From Nematostella vectensis (lineage: Eukaryota; Cnidaria; Anthozoa; Actiniaria; Edwardsiidae), in the NCBI RefSeq assembly GCF_932526225.1, contig NC_064045.1:3263998-3327997 (forward strand): a stretch of DNA of 64,000 bases, written 5' to 3'. The notes below the pieces were generated by a model that saw nothing but the letters and a program-made list of their open reading frames with translations, ran no database searches and had not been told where the DNA came from. Positions 1-10,282 of this stretch are shown here, piece after piece. Position 1 is the first letter of the stretch; each line of letters begins with the position of its first letter. The position numbers and the translations under genes are program-made.

Positions 1-39
1 TGTGGGTGGTGGCACACTTCTGATGTGTAGTCTGCTGCG

Positions 40-920
40 TCAAGGTTCCCTTCCATCGGATGTCGACACCTCGTAAGAGCGCGGCGCATCCTCTAGCTTC
101 TCTTTGATGACTGCCGGTTTCCACTTCCGTGTTGTTGGGTCTTGAATAGTGACCGGCTGTCCTGGATGCAGGATTGGCAGTGGTTTAACGTGTCGGTCAT
201 GGTATTGTTTCTGCATCTCTTGCCTGTACGCAAGCCTGCCGATTACTTCTTGGTTATCATGATTTCGAGCAATCACGCGTGGAAGATTATCTTGTATTTT
301 CCTACCAAGTAGGAGCTCCGCCGGCGATGGGAGTTTGCCATCGATAGGAGTTGGGCGCAGACAAAGTAAGAAAAGCTATGTTGGCGTCGGCGTGTCTTCT
401 TTGCTTTGGCGAGAGCTGCTTTTACAGACTTCCCCTGACTTTCTATAAAGCCATTGTTACGCGGGTAAATCGGCGATTCTTGACATACAAGGCACGATTT
501 GGTGATTGATGCGATGTCTTCATTAATCTTTCTCCAGAATACTGATGTTCTTGCTCGTAGCTTTGTCTTTTTAGAGCCTTGATGTGCTGCATGGAGTTTG
601 TTCAGGACATCCTCTTGAAGGGCAGCGGGTATTATTATTCTGTGACCCTTCATATGTATTCCGTCATCGATGCATATCTCGTCCCTGTAAGACCAGTACA
701 GTCTGACTACCTGGGAGACTTGTTTAATGGTTGATGGCCATCCCTCATAAACAACTGCCTTGAGTGCTGTTAGTTCTTCGTCTGTGCTTGTGGTTTGTTT
801 GATCCTTCCAAACATCTCGTTGCTAAATTGCGGGCATACTTCGTGTATGTGGACGTTCATGTCCTCTACTGGAGATTTCTCTTCCGGGGATAGTCGAGAT
901 AATGCGTCTGCTATCACCAT
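40..920 (-). pseudogene. Gypsy integrase remnant lacking most of the catalytic core
   Basis: The frame 920-273 carries the end of the RNase H linker (ADALSR motif) and then the integrase zinc-binding HHCC region (HAAHQG ... CLVCQE). Directly after CQE it continues as YPRNNGFIESQ, which in this family is the end of the DDE core and includes the catalytic Glu. The roughly 130 residues between, with both catalytic Asp residues, are missing although the frame stays open. The frame 276-40 gives the C-terminal domain (PGQPVTIQDPTTRKWKPA). Integrase inserts the cDNA copy into the host chromosome; this copy cannot do so. Confidence 0.85.
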
Positions 921-967
921 TAATTTGCCTGGGACGTGTTAGATGGTGAGGTCGTACGGTTGGAGTC

Positions 968-1270
968 TTAGTAGCATTCATTGGAGAGTGGCGGTGCTGC
1001 TGTCAGGTGCTTCAGGTGGATGCTTTTCAACGGTTTGTAGTCGCTATGCACAGTGAATGGACGTCCATATAGGTATTTATGGAATCGCTCGCAACCGTAG
1101 ACAACGGCTAGTAATTCTCTTTCAATGTTGGCGTATCGTGTTTCTACATCAGTCAGAGCCTTGCTTGCAAAGGCTACTGGTTTGCCATCTTGTATCAGTG
1201 CGGCCCCGAGGCCTTTCATCGAAGCGCCTACTTGCAGTGTGACTTCACGGGTGCTGTCAAAGTAGGTCAA
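968..1270 (-). pseudogene. Gypsy RNase H domain fragment
   Basis: The translation shows the RNase H signature of Ty3/Gypsy pol: an LQVGASMKGLGAALIQDGK stretch (the catalytic Asp expected in LQxDAS is Gly here), then AFASKALTDVETRYANIERE with the catalytic Glu, and the HSDYKPL motif with Asp. The domain degrades the RNA strand during reverse transcription. It lies between the RT fragment and the integrase remnant in the same orientation. Loss of one acidic residue and a stop shortly after HSDYKPL support decay. Confidence 0.85.
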
Positions 1271-1352
1271 GGTGATTTATTCACTTATGGATTGCTTGAT
1301 TTGGTTGAATGCCGCTTGGTGGTCGGCGGTCCAATCGAAAGTTTTGTCTTCT

Positions 1353-2332
1353 TTAAGCATGTCTCGGAGTGGGGCAAAAAGAGTGCTCAGGTTTGGGATG
1401 AAGGGACCCGTGTATGTTGCTAGACCAAATGAGGTTTGAATTTCTCGTGGTCTTTAGGTCATTTGTTGACACCTTTGCCGAGTCTGGTTTGACACCATCT
1501 TCTCCACATACTTCCCTGAAGAACTTGATCTTATTCTGTTTGACATTGCATTTATCTGGATTAAGCTTCAGCCCCGTCTTCTGGCATCTCTTGATCATGC
1601 CTTTGAGATTTCGGTCGTGTTCTCCGGCGGTCTTCCCGAAAACCACTATGTCATCGGCGATCCCTACGACACAGTCACAACCCTCGAATGTCTGGTCTAC
1701 CTTTGCTTGGAATACGTCTTGTGACATCCTTAATCCGATGGCATGCACTTGAAACGATACCTTCGAAAAGGCGAGTTGAAAGTGGTAAGGTAACTTGATG
1801 GTTCATCTAACGCTACATTCCAGTAACCGCTTTCAGCATTTAGAATAGAGAAATGTTTGGCGCCGCTTAGCTTTGGAAGGATTTCCTCTAGGGTGGGTGT
1901 GACGTGTTACTCTCTTTGTATGGCCGCGTTTAGGTCTTTCGGGTCTAAGCAGATCCTCAGCCTGCCGTTGGGCTTCCGTCGGTAGACTAAGCTATTAACC
2001 CACGCGGTGGGCTCTCCTTCTCCAACTTTAGTGATGATGTCTTGCTCCACCGTCTTGTCCAGTTCACGTTTGATGTCATCTTTGAGGCTGATAGGCACAC
2101 GCCTGGCTGAGTGAATGACCGGCGGGACTGTTGGGTCCAGAGTAATATGATATTCACCCTGGAATTTACCAATGCCATCAAAACAGTTCGGGTTCTGCGC
2201 GATAAACTGCTCTTTGTTTGTTATCAGAGACGGCGCTGTAGGATGCGCCTGTGTATTTTCTGGTTGAGGGGCTGTTTTGTTTTTTTCTTCCGTGGAGTTC
2301 ATGATAGAACAGTTCAGCGATGGCAGTGCCAA
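1353..2332 (-). pseudogene. Gypsy reverse transcriptase, frameshifted
   Basis: Two frames together cover the RT fingers and palm. Frame 2332-1907 has the N-terminal RT segment (VPPVIHSARRVPISLKDDI, VYRRKPNGRLRICLDPKDLN). Frame 1748-1353 has the catalytic box as IADDIVVFGKTAGEHDRNL, where the family normally has Y-x-DD, so the two Asp residues remain but the Tyr-x context is changed. Sequence between 1907 and 1748 is broken by stops. RT copies the genomic RNA into cDNA. Confidence 0.9.
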
Positions 2333-2362
2333 TTCGAGTGACGTTGGTAGGCCGATAATTGA

Positions 2363-2641
2363 TTAACTTTGCACGTCCGTGATATAAAATGTAGCCGTTG
2401 TTGCTTTCTCTCCTTGCGCGCATTTTATCTTGCAAGCGCCAAAATGCGGTATTGTAGTTCCGTCATAAGCAGTCAGAGTCGTTTTAGATTTGTTTAGCAC
2501 GCCTGGTTTGGGTTTCCCGTCATCCCCTACGTTCTGGGGATACATGCCTTGATATAGCCTTATCGGTAAGATATTCGCTTGCGCTCCCTTGTCGAGTTTC
2601 GCTTTAAGGAATGTGTCACTGTGCCTGTTTTCTGGTAACAC
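2363..2641 (-). pseudogene. Gypsy aspartic protease fragment
   Basis: The segment LDKGAQANILPIRLY matches the retropepsin active-site loop (usually D-S/T-G-A-x-A/V-N-I/V-L), with Lys in place of the hydroxyl residue next to the catalytic Asp. It is followed by a typical flap-side region (TTLTAYDGTTIPHFGACKI). The protease matures Gag-Pol. The D-K-G change would be expected to inactivate it. Confidence 0.8.
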
Positions 2642-2682
2642 AACGCTTAGCGTGACTAATGCCTCACTCGACTTGTGGGGGT

Positions 2683-3538
2683 CTATGATATGCCGCTGAT
2701 AGATTCAAACGCGAGCTCGTCGAATTGCTCATTAAGGTTGTCGTCGTTTGTGTATAGCGCGTGGACGCGCCTCCCGCGGGGGCCCTGTGGTTGTGTGCGG
2801 TTTGGATACTGAGAGCGATTTTGTTGCTGATTGCGCGCATTAGCGTTTCCAGTTGGACGACTTTGGCTATCTTTTTCTTTAAGTCGGCATACTTTGCTCC
2901 AATGGTTTGGTTTAGCAGTAGTTACAGAGGGCACCGTATGCGGGGCATCTTTTAGCATCGTGTTCCGATCCACAGTTTCCACAATGTTTTTTTCGGGTTC
3001 CAAATATTTCGATTGCGTGCACGTTTTGTATATCTCCATAGCCGCTGTGTACTTGCGCAACCTGAACTTGTGTTGCTTCGTAAGTTCTCGCGCAATCTAC
3101 TGGTCAAGGGTTTTCATCTTTTTCTAAGATGTGTTCCTGCGCTCTTTTGTGTTTTATACCGATGATCAATTGCTCGATTAGACGCTCATTAATTTCTTGT
3201 TGGTCCCGAAATGTACACTTAGACGCCTGACTTCTTCACCTTGCCATGAAATCATCGGTGGTCTCGCTAGCTAGTTGCTTGAATTGCTGGAGTTGGTCTC
3301 GCGCCAATCTGGGAGCTAAATGTGTATCAAATTTCTCCCAGATTTTGTTTTGTCGTCGTCTAATTCCCAGACAAAGAATATATGATGCTCTCTCTGTGTC
3401 GTTCTTTTTCGTGAATGGCCCGTCAAACACGAGGTTACAATATTGTTTGAATCGTTTAAATTCATCAGGGGTGTCTTTTGCATCCCAGTTCATGCTTGGG
3501 GGTGTAAACCCAGCGGCCATTGTGCAGTGATTACACAA
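2683..3538 (-). pseudogene. Gypsy gag, frameshifted, with two zinc knuckles
   Basis: Frame 3538-3236 gives a Gag capsid-like start (ATG at 3516 within MAAGFTPPSMNWDA, then FKRFKQYCNLVFDGP). Frame 3060-2683 gives the C-terminal part. In a neighbouring frame around 2980-2900 there is a first CCHC knuckle (CGNCGSEHDAKRCPAYGALC), and the second knuckle (KPNHWSKVC) continues in the 3060-2683 frame, so one frameshift separates them. Gag packages the RNA into the particle. Confidence 0.75.
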
Positions 3539-3637
3539 CCTTACACAACTCTGATAAGGGACAACTTTTTTTGTGAAATGTCTTTCTTGTTCGGATGACT
3601 TACCGGCGGTCCATCGAGCGCTCTAGTTTTGATTGTA

Positions 3638-3655
3638 TCCCACTTCTTGGCACCA
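3638..3655 (-). promoter_or_regulatory. Primer-binding site of the Gypsy element
   Basis: On the minus strand the 18 bases next to the LTR read TGGTGCCAAGAAGTGGGA. They begin with TGG, the complement of a tRNA CCA end, immediately inside the LTR. The pattern resembles a tRNA-Leu 3' end; that assignment is inference. Confidence 0.7.
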
Positions 3656-3822
3656 TGTAATGATTTCTTTTCAGTATTTAATCAAGTATACAAGATGCTG
3701 TATTATCGTGCTCGCTGAGCGCTTGTGTTGGCGAGAGAGAGAGAGAGAGATTATGGTTCGGATTACATGTTAACCTGGGCGTGATTAATATCTAACAGAT
3801 TATTTTAACTGATATCATTACA
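3656..3822 (-). repeat. 5' LTR of the Gypsy element (167 bp)
   Basis: The boundaries are a perfect 9-bp inverted repeat, TGTAATGAT at 3656-3664 and ATCATTACA at 3814-3822, with TG...CA ends. The inner end abuts the primer-binding site. A short (GA)n tract lies inside at about 3733-3750. At 167 bp it is short for a Gypsy LTR. Confidence 0.8.
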
Positions 3823-4828
3823 GGGGGGGGCATACTTTAAATGTAATCAAACAGATCAAAATTTTGGTGCGCCTCACGCGCAAATGGTTAAAAATGTCAT
3901 CTCTTCCTTTAAACACGAAATCGATGCAAACTAAGGACTTCTTTACAGTAGTCTTACTAAAGACCGCTCTGTCCTATAAATCTCTGTATATCTCTCAACC
4001 CATAGCAACAAAAATAGCTCGTTGTTTGTCTGGATGTCGCCTGAGCTTAAACTCAGAAAGCGGACTCCCGTAAGCACACATATTCTAGCGGCCACCATAA
4101 GACGACTAAGGTAAGATTTGTCAAGCATTAAGGGGAGGTATCTCTTTAGATAAAAAAATAAATAAATGAAAACGCCGCGTACAACAATCTCAGGTCAATC
4201 AAATGGTCCTGTGTTAAACTATTTATAATTACTCAATTCATTTTATTTATTAGACAGAAAGAAGAAAATTCAAACTCTGCTTTGGACCCTTTCCAGAAAA
4301 AAAATTCTCAGATTCTTAAATGAAACGCTTTGGGTTTTTTTTTTCTGCTTTTAAAAATGGCTCGCGTAGATCATCAAATACTTTTCTTTCTTCATATGGT
4401 AGCCATGACTGCGTCCCCCCCCCCCCCCCCCCATGCAAATCCTTGGTACGCGACATACCTCATATCATTACGCCATTTTACGTTCCGCACCAAAAACGAG
4501 TCGCATAAGAAAGCCACTTTATTATAACATATGCACATCAATTAAATTGAAATAATTTTAACCAAATAATTCCGATGAAGTATGACAGTAATTGAGGATA
4601 ATTATTTCGAATTTTTCATGCAAATATGATAGAAAGACTACAGACAAGCTGTAGAAAAATAGATGGTCTGAAAAATAGATTGTTATATGTATTGCAAACA
4701 ATAGCAAAGAAGTGGCTGATGGGTATTCTTTAAGTACTGAGCAAATGGGAAGCGAGCGTTCTTTGAAGCCATCCGAATTTTGGCGATCACGTGGCCACCT
4801 TCACTTTTTTGTTTCAATTAAGCGAAAA
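3823..4828. other. Intergenic, no gene seen
   Basis: AT-rich sequence with a poly-C tract at about 4415-4431. Short frames here show no recognisable domain and no splice structure. Confidence 0.5.
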
Positions 4829-5070
4829 CAGGCCCGTACCCAGAGGGTGCGAACACACCCCCCCCTCCCCCCCACAACGGCCAAAGGTCCACATTCGGTT
4901 CTACAAAACTCTAAATCATCAGCTATATCACTCTGGTATGTAGCCAAATCCGACAATAAACGTCCGGTGGAGATACTGCAAAGGCATGGTGAAATTTTTA
5001 TCAGAGAACTCCCTCCCCCCCCCCCCCCCCCCGGAAATATTAGGCCCACTTTTTGTAGCAGTAGAGAAAT
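4829..5070. repeat. Copy of the CAGGCCCGTACC inverted-repeat family
   Basis: It starts with CAGGCCCGTACCCAG and shares most of its length with 32519-32791, including the segments ACAACGGCCAAAGG, CTCTGGTATGTAGCCAAATC and TTTTATCAGAGAACTCC, and the two poly-C tracts. The right terminal repeat is missing. It looks like a non-autonomous DNA transposon copy; superfamily unknown. Confidence 0.7.
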
Positions 5071-5947
5071 TTAGAGCCATAAGTTAGAAACTATTTCTAA
5101 TGTTTTTATGCAATCCCTTGTTTTCACAAGGGGTCACTTAGCCCAGTTTTTCTCCTTTTTCTTTTTTTTTTTTTTTTTACTTTTTAGAAATGAACGCTTC
5201 TGTTTCGGGGGGTAACTCCTATAAAAACAGACGGGGATGATCGTCAGCAAAATCATTTTTAATCCTAAGGGATAGCACTTTGAGTGTGGCCAACAGCAAT
5301 TCTTGCAACTAAAAGATAGCACACTGGAGCGTGATTGAAGTAATTTCTCTTGGAAATACCTCGAGGATTTTGTTCATCGAGCTCTACCTTGTGACGGCTT
5401 TTGAGTCTTTTTGTTATTCGATAGGATGATACAATAGTGTGAGAGGCCCTAAAGAATAAGAATTGGGAGCATCTTTGTACATCTTCCTAAGGGACAGAAT
5501 TAGTAGACATTTACCCGAGTTTTACTCAATTTTATGCTAAAAACATGCCAAAGAAATATCAATATCAAATATTGTGTGTGTTCGTGCAGGTATAACAGTA
5601 TCTTGCATAAAGTACCTCGGTTGCAACATTAACCGCTGATCTAGGACAGCGCACTCATTGAAACCAATTTGGAACAATTTTTGTTTCCATTCCGATTTTG
5701 GTTATCCTCTATATGAAGCGAATTCGTTTATCTAGTCGATTGGATAGTATATGGATGCATGAAATAATATTCCAATTAAATATGCGTTCATGAAGTATTT
5801 CTTTAATCAAGGATTGAGCAAGCTTTGAAGTAAGGAAGCCATTCCATTGGAGGTCACCACGAGATTTGATTGCTTCTCTGCTGGAAAGGTTGGAAAAATA
5901 ATGAATTTTTAAAACCCGAAGAAAGCCGGTACTGAAAAAACACACAG
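5071..5947. other. Intergenic, upstream of PGAP4-like gene
   Basis: AT-rich DNA with a poly-T run near 5161-5180. No domain-bearing frame. It should include the promoter and 5' UTR of the gene at 5948, but no TATA box or other clear motif decides a start site. Confidence 0.5.
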
Positions 5948-7186
5948 ATGTTTAGGAAAATTAGAACACTAACCATGCGCTCCCGAGTCGAAAGGGTCGC
6001 AAATATTCACAATCTTCCGTTATTTCGATGGCTTTTAATAATGGTTTACTTGTATATCGCAACTTTCATGTTTTTCCTTCCATGGTTCTGCCGTGATTTG
6101 GGTTTTTCAATGTACTACACTAAGTCAGATCATACAATTGATCAACTCAGGGAAGTTAATCGTGCCAGGACGCTCAAAGCGCGGGATTTCTTGTCATCAA
6201 CATCAAAGCTATCAATATGGGATTTTTTCAATGGAGAGAAGAGAGAAGATCTGGAATTTGCTTTTATTGTTGTGTCTGTGAGAAGGCAGGAAAATTCAAA
6301 CTACTTGCTTCAAGTTGCAGCAAGGTTGATAGATCAAACACTTAGAGAAAAAGAGACACCAACAGCTGCAGTTGTTGTAAATGTAGATGCAGAGCCAGAC
6401 CTCAATGAAGATGCTAATGCACTATCAAAATACATGACTGTTCTAAACCAAAAAGAAATTCTGAGAAAAGCCAACCAGACGTTTTTATATGATAGTGTTT
6501 ATGAGAAAGAAAAACAAGATTATGCATTTGCACTAGAAGTAGGAGTTCGACTTGGCGCCAAGTATACTGTCATTATAGAAGATGACGCCCTCCCTGATAC
6601 ACAGCTTATTAAGAAATTACAACTAGTACTAAAACACAGGTTACCCAAACCCTGGTTTAAACCTCACAATGATTGGTCTTTTATTAAATTGTATTACCCT
6701 GAGAAATGGCAAGGATTTGGAAATACAGAAATACATGAACTTATATGCATTTTCATTTTTGGTGGAGTCATTGCAGTTTTAATTCATGTACAGATACTGA
6801 AATCCAGAAACTTACAAATCCAAGTCTTTCTCTTCTTTGCACTTGGAATTTTTTTTGTTGCTGTTGCTTATGGAGTTGGTCGAGCACACTGGATTGAGCT
6901 ACGGAAACTTGTGTTCCCATTTTACACTGTTTCAAAAGCTCCAAATTGTTGTACTCCGGCCGTTCTTTATCCCAAAGAACATTTGAAAAATCTTGCTGGA
7001 TTTCTAACAACAAAGACGTGTTCAAAGACTTATCCTTTGGACTTTGCCATTGATGAGTATGCAGAAAAGCTGAGGCTTCAGAAGTATTTAGTGACGCCTA
7101 ATTTGTTTACACATATAGGATTCCATTCCAGTCTTAACAAGGCAAATAAAGATCTTAGAGAGTTTAGTTTGTTGTTAGATCCTTAA
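5948..7186 (+). CDS. PGAP4: PGAP4-like (TMEM246) GPI-GalNAc transferase
   Basis: A single uninterrupted frame of 412 aa; the human protein is close to 403 aa. PGAP4 is the Golgi enzyme that adds the GalNAc side chain to the first mannose of GPI anchors. Visible features are a short basic cytosolic tail, a first membrane segment at about residues 28-47, a GT-A-like catalytic region with the acidic triad EDD at 211-213 (VIIEDDALPD), and the FIKLYYPEKWQGF segment at about 245-257. Two closely spaced hydrophobic helices at about 263-283 and 291-311 form the membrane hairpin that splits the catalytic domain in this family. The C-terminal THIGFHSSL motif (388-396) is also a family mark. The ATG at 5948 is the first in frame and gives the expected N-terminus. 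There are no introns. The assignment rests on motifs and topology; a generic family-A glycosyltransferase is less likely because of the hairpin. Confidence 0.88.
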   Translation: MFRKIRTLTMRSRVERVANIHNLPLFRWLLIMVYLYIATFMFFLPWFCRDLGFSMYYTKSDHTIDQLREVNRARTLKARDFLSSTSKLSIWDFFNGEKREDLEFAFIVVSVRRQENSNYLLQVAARLIDQTLREKETPTAAVVVNVDAEPDLNEDANALSKYMTVLNQKEILRKANQTFLYDSVYEKEKQDYAFALEVGVRLGAKYTVIIEDDALPDTQLIKKLQLVLKHRLPKPWFKPHNDWSFIKLYYPEKWQGFGNTEIHELICIFIFGGVIAVLIHVQILKSRNLQIQVFLFFALGIFFVAVAYGVGRAHWIELRKLVFPFYTVSKAPNCCTPAVLYPKEHLKNLAGFLTTKTCSKTYPLDFAIDEYAEKLRLQKYLVTPNLFTHIGFHSSLNKANKDLREFSLLLDP

Positions 7187-7941
7187 AAATTCTAAAGCTT
7201 TCTGTAATTCTTTCATTAGAAGAGTAGATAAAAACTTATTTTATCAGGTATTCCTCTAATAATAATAATGGTTTATTACAGATTCCAACAATTAAGAGGC
7301 TCTTCTTCTGTAAGATACTTACAATTAACAATATACACTACAATATACACTACTGATAAAAAAAAAATCTAATATAGTAAGTTCTAAGTTATAATATCTA
7401 TATCTATATGCAATTTAAGAATATGTATATAAAATGTCGATTAAATGAAGTTAGATAGCCATACTGGTTGAGTGATGCTCTGGTACACTCTGGAATCCGA
7501 AGGATTTTACTTCCGTTATTGAAATACGGGAACGGTGAGGAAAAAGGCCTCTAAAAAATGGCATAATGACTTCTGGTGATGGCGTAAAAACGAGAAATTA
7601 CTCCATTATTGCTTGAAAAACCAGGCCCGTACCCAGTGGGGGGGGGGGGGGGGAGTCCACACAATAGACGAGCTATTTGTAGACAAAAATAATAAAGCAT
7701 AAGCTAATTAGAAAAATAAGGCTTTCTAGATGACTCTGGTATGTCAAATCTATAATATTATATAATATAATAATAATAATAAAATTATATTAAAATTCAC
7801 TATATAACATTATAATCTAAAATATGATTTCCAAAAATTTGTTTATTAAATGATAACAATAAGAATAAAAAATTGTAAAAAATTATGCGAAAGAGAAAAA
7901 TAGAAAAGAACAATAAAACAAAAAATATATATATGGCGGCC

Positions 7942-7945
<4 letters not shown>
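7187..7945. other. Intergenic with repeat fragments
   Basis: It holds the 3' UTR of the PGAP4-like gene. An AAT-repeat followed by TTTATTACAGATTCC near 7255-7300 resembles a LINE 3' end read on the minus strand. A short CAGGCCCGTACCCAG fragment with a poly-G run at 7622-7655 belongs to the family at 4829 and 32519. No gene seen. Confidence 0.5.
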
Positions 7946-8000
<55 letters not shown>

Positions 8001-8062
8001 CATAATAATAATAATGATGATGATGATGATGATGATGATGACGATGACGATGACGATGACGT

Positions 8063-8135
<73 letters not shown>

Positions 8136-8148
8136 AATAATAATAGTA
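7946..8148. repeat. Compound trinucleotide microsatellite (TAA)n-(GAT)n
   Basis: About 65 bp of ATA repeats pass into GAT repeats with an interior GAC-rich stretch, then more GAT. The poly-Ile, poly-Met and poly-His frames over this tract are artefacts of the repeat. Confidence 0.95.
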
Positions 8149-8559
8149 GTAAAATAAAAGTAAAATAACAATGGTAAAAAAATCCTTGCCCGCGTATGGA
8201 TTTTTTTCAGAGGCGAAATTCAAAGTAGGTAAATAACAGAGTGACTGAAAATAAAAATACGCCAATTTATCGGAATTCCTCTTATAGATTTTAATAAAAC
8301 TTCCTCTAAGTGTCCACCAAGGTCTGATGTTCAATATCCGATAGCTTATTTATTAAGAATTTCCCTGTAGCAAACAGCACTTCGCGAATAGTGAATTTAA
8401 CGGGTTCGCTGTTCCGTTGCCATAGAAACAGCAATGTAAACACATGTTACATTTTTATAAAGTTCATCCCTAGCTACATGGCATGGCCAAATAGTTTGAT
8501 AATCCGATCCCTGTAGCAGAAGATACGAGTTGTGATTGACAATGGGTTTAAAACTCTAA

Positions 8560-8650
8560 TATATAGATTTAGGCGTTTCCTAAAAGCAGAGCTCCAAACG
8601 ACCAAATCTTTGCATATTTCGCTTAATAATTTAAAAAATATTAAATATTA
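8560..8650. repeat. Dispersed repeat fragment, AATATATAGATTTAGGC family
   Basis: The segment starting CTAATATATAGATTTAGGC, continuing with CCTAAA and GGAGCT-like bases, recurs at 32365-32440. It is a dispersed repeat of unknown class. Confidence 0.5.
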
Positions 8651-8659
8651 TTATTATTT

Positions 8660-9475
8660 CTGTTTTTGACGACGTCAACGATTTCACAGATCACGCGACC
8701 AACTTGTTATACCCTTCCCCCACTTGTTATACCCTTCCCCCCATATCTACATGACACATAACAAGTTTAGTTGTCATACGATGTTTCGGCGATGATTTCA
8801 CGTGAATGAAGTCACGTGAAATCCCATCTCACTGCGCCCCACTTGAAACATACATCACATCGACCGAGTTTTGTTGTCACACGATGTTTCTCTAATGAAA
8901 TATAAATATTTTTTATTTGATAACGTCAGCCTATTTTTGCTTCTAGTGACGTCATTGATGACGTCACAATCACGTGACCATATTGGTGCACCCCTTGACA
9001 CCTTAATGACACATACCAAGATTGGTTGTTATATGATGTTTTGTTCATGATATGGATATTTTTTATTTTGATGACGTCAACGATGACGTCACGCATCACG
9101 TGACCATATCTTGGCACCGCCTTTGACACATACATGACACCTACCAAGTTTGTTTTTATACAATGATATGAATGTATTTATTTTGATGACGTCAGCATAT
9201 TTTGCTTCTAGTGACATCATTGATGACGTCACAATCACGTGACCATATTGGAGCATCCATCTTGACACCAACATGACACCTAGCGAGTTTGGTTGTGAAA
9301 CAATGTTTCTTTCAAGAGATATTTAAGTGACGTCATACATATTGTTGCATCCCCCTTGACACCTACATGACACCTACTTAGTTTGGTTACCATACGATGT
9401 TTCTTTCGTGGGATTTAAAAAAAGAATATTTTTGATGACGTCAGTATATTTTTGCTTCTAGTGACGTCATCGATG
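8660..9475. repeat. Diverged tandem array rich in TGACGTCA and CACGTGA
   Basis: About six imperfect units of roughly 100-150 bp share an order of motifs: AAGTTTGGTTGT, then ATGATGTTT-like sequence, a TGACGTCA palindrome or two, TTTTGCTTCTAGTGAC, TCACGTGACCATAT, then GACACCTACATGACACC. Nine exact TGACGTCA octamers are at 8947, 8959, 9072, 9084, 9187, 9224, 9328, 9436 and 9462. CACGTGA occurs with most units. TGACGTCA is the full CREB/ATF site and CACGTG is an E-box; whether they act as such here is unknown. Confidence 0.8.
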
Positions 9476-9542
9476 GCATCGATGATCTTGCTACGTGGAG
9501 CGTGTCGATCCAGGCACTCAGTCACCAGAGAGTTTAGTGCAT

Positions 9543-10282
9543 CTACCATGGAGATTGAAATCCATATATGACATCCAGTGGGAGGGAAGAGGAATCCTCT
9601 TTGAACGATTGAAGGTTAAAAAGCTTCTCATTGCGGATACATTTGTAACGAGGCTCGTACCTGATCACGCGCACATTTAAAATCGCATATACAGCATCGT
9701 GATCACTGATGGAAGGGGTGGGGATTACATCCGAGTGGACTACTCTCGATGGATCATTAGAAATAATGTGATCAAGTAGATATTTTGTGGTTGGTGTTGT
9801 GGGTTTTGTAATGTGCTGTGTCAGATTTAAGGACTCAAGTATGTCCCAGATCGCTTGTTTAAGTTGCATTTGGGAACTTTGTTTAGTAAGCAAAAATTAA
9901 AATCACCTGTTACAAAAAGTAGCCCATCCAACGATGATCGAACAGAAGACAAGAGATCATCAAACTTATCCAGCCACACCCGGATGTCAAGTAAAAGCTT
10001 ACTGTTTTTGTTTTTGCCTGGAAATTCTAGCCACAAATGCTCAAATTCCAGTTCCAGTTCAATATCAGACCATCTTTTATACTTTACACAATCCAAAAAA
10101 TGTGAAAGATTAGCTTTCAATGCCGTTGCATGAGGACAGGAATCCAAGGTTGAGGATGAGTTCTCAAAATTCTCAGCAAGCTCATCTAGAGAATTTAGGT
10201 CTCTGATACCAGAAAAGGGAAGCTGAGAAAGGAAACATTTAGGTCTCTGATACCAGAAAAGGGAAGCTGAGAAAGGGAACAT
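9543..10282 (-). pseudogene. CR1-like non-LTR element, endonuclease region
   Basis: Frame 10282-9827 ends in LLFVTGDFNFCLLNK, the GDFN core of the APE-type endonuclease of non-LTR elements. Frame 9893-9543 continues with KYLLDHIISN and PTPSISDHDAVYAILNVR, the LDHI and SDHD motifs that close the domain. The two overlap with a frameshift, and no reverse transcriptase follows. The endonuclease nicks the target DNA to prime insertion. The remnant is in the same orientation as the 5' fragment at 10717-10965, so both likely belong to one element. Confidence 0.8.

Larger units (their letters stand above)
1..3822 (-). mobile_element. Ty3/Gypsy LTR retrotransposon, decayed, 3' end beyond window
   Basis: Reading on the minus strand, the order is 5' LTR (3822-3656), primer-binding site (3655-3638), gag, protease, reverse transcriptase, RNase H and integrase, the standard Ty3/Gypsy order. 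The pol order RT-RNase H-integrase distinguishes it from Copia, where integrase precedes RT. Every domain is interrupted by stops or frameshifts and the integrase core is deleted, so the copy is not autonomous. The 3' LTR must lie left of base 1, so a target duplication cannot be tested. No chromodomain and no envelope-like frame is seen within the window. Confidence 0.9.

Noticed and set aside
1-3822. Endogenous retrovirus with an envelope gene
   Set aside because: The visible part has only gag and pol. No envelope-like frame is present, and the zinc knuckles and pol order fit an ordinary Ty3/Gypsy element.
7846-8334. His-, Tyr-, Ile- and Met-rich frames
   Set aside because: They are produced by the trinucleotide microsatellite.
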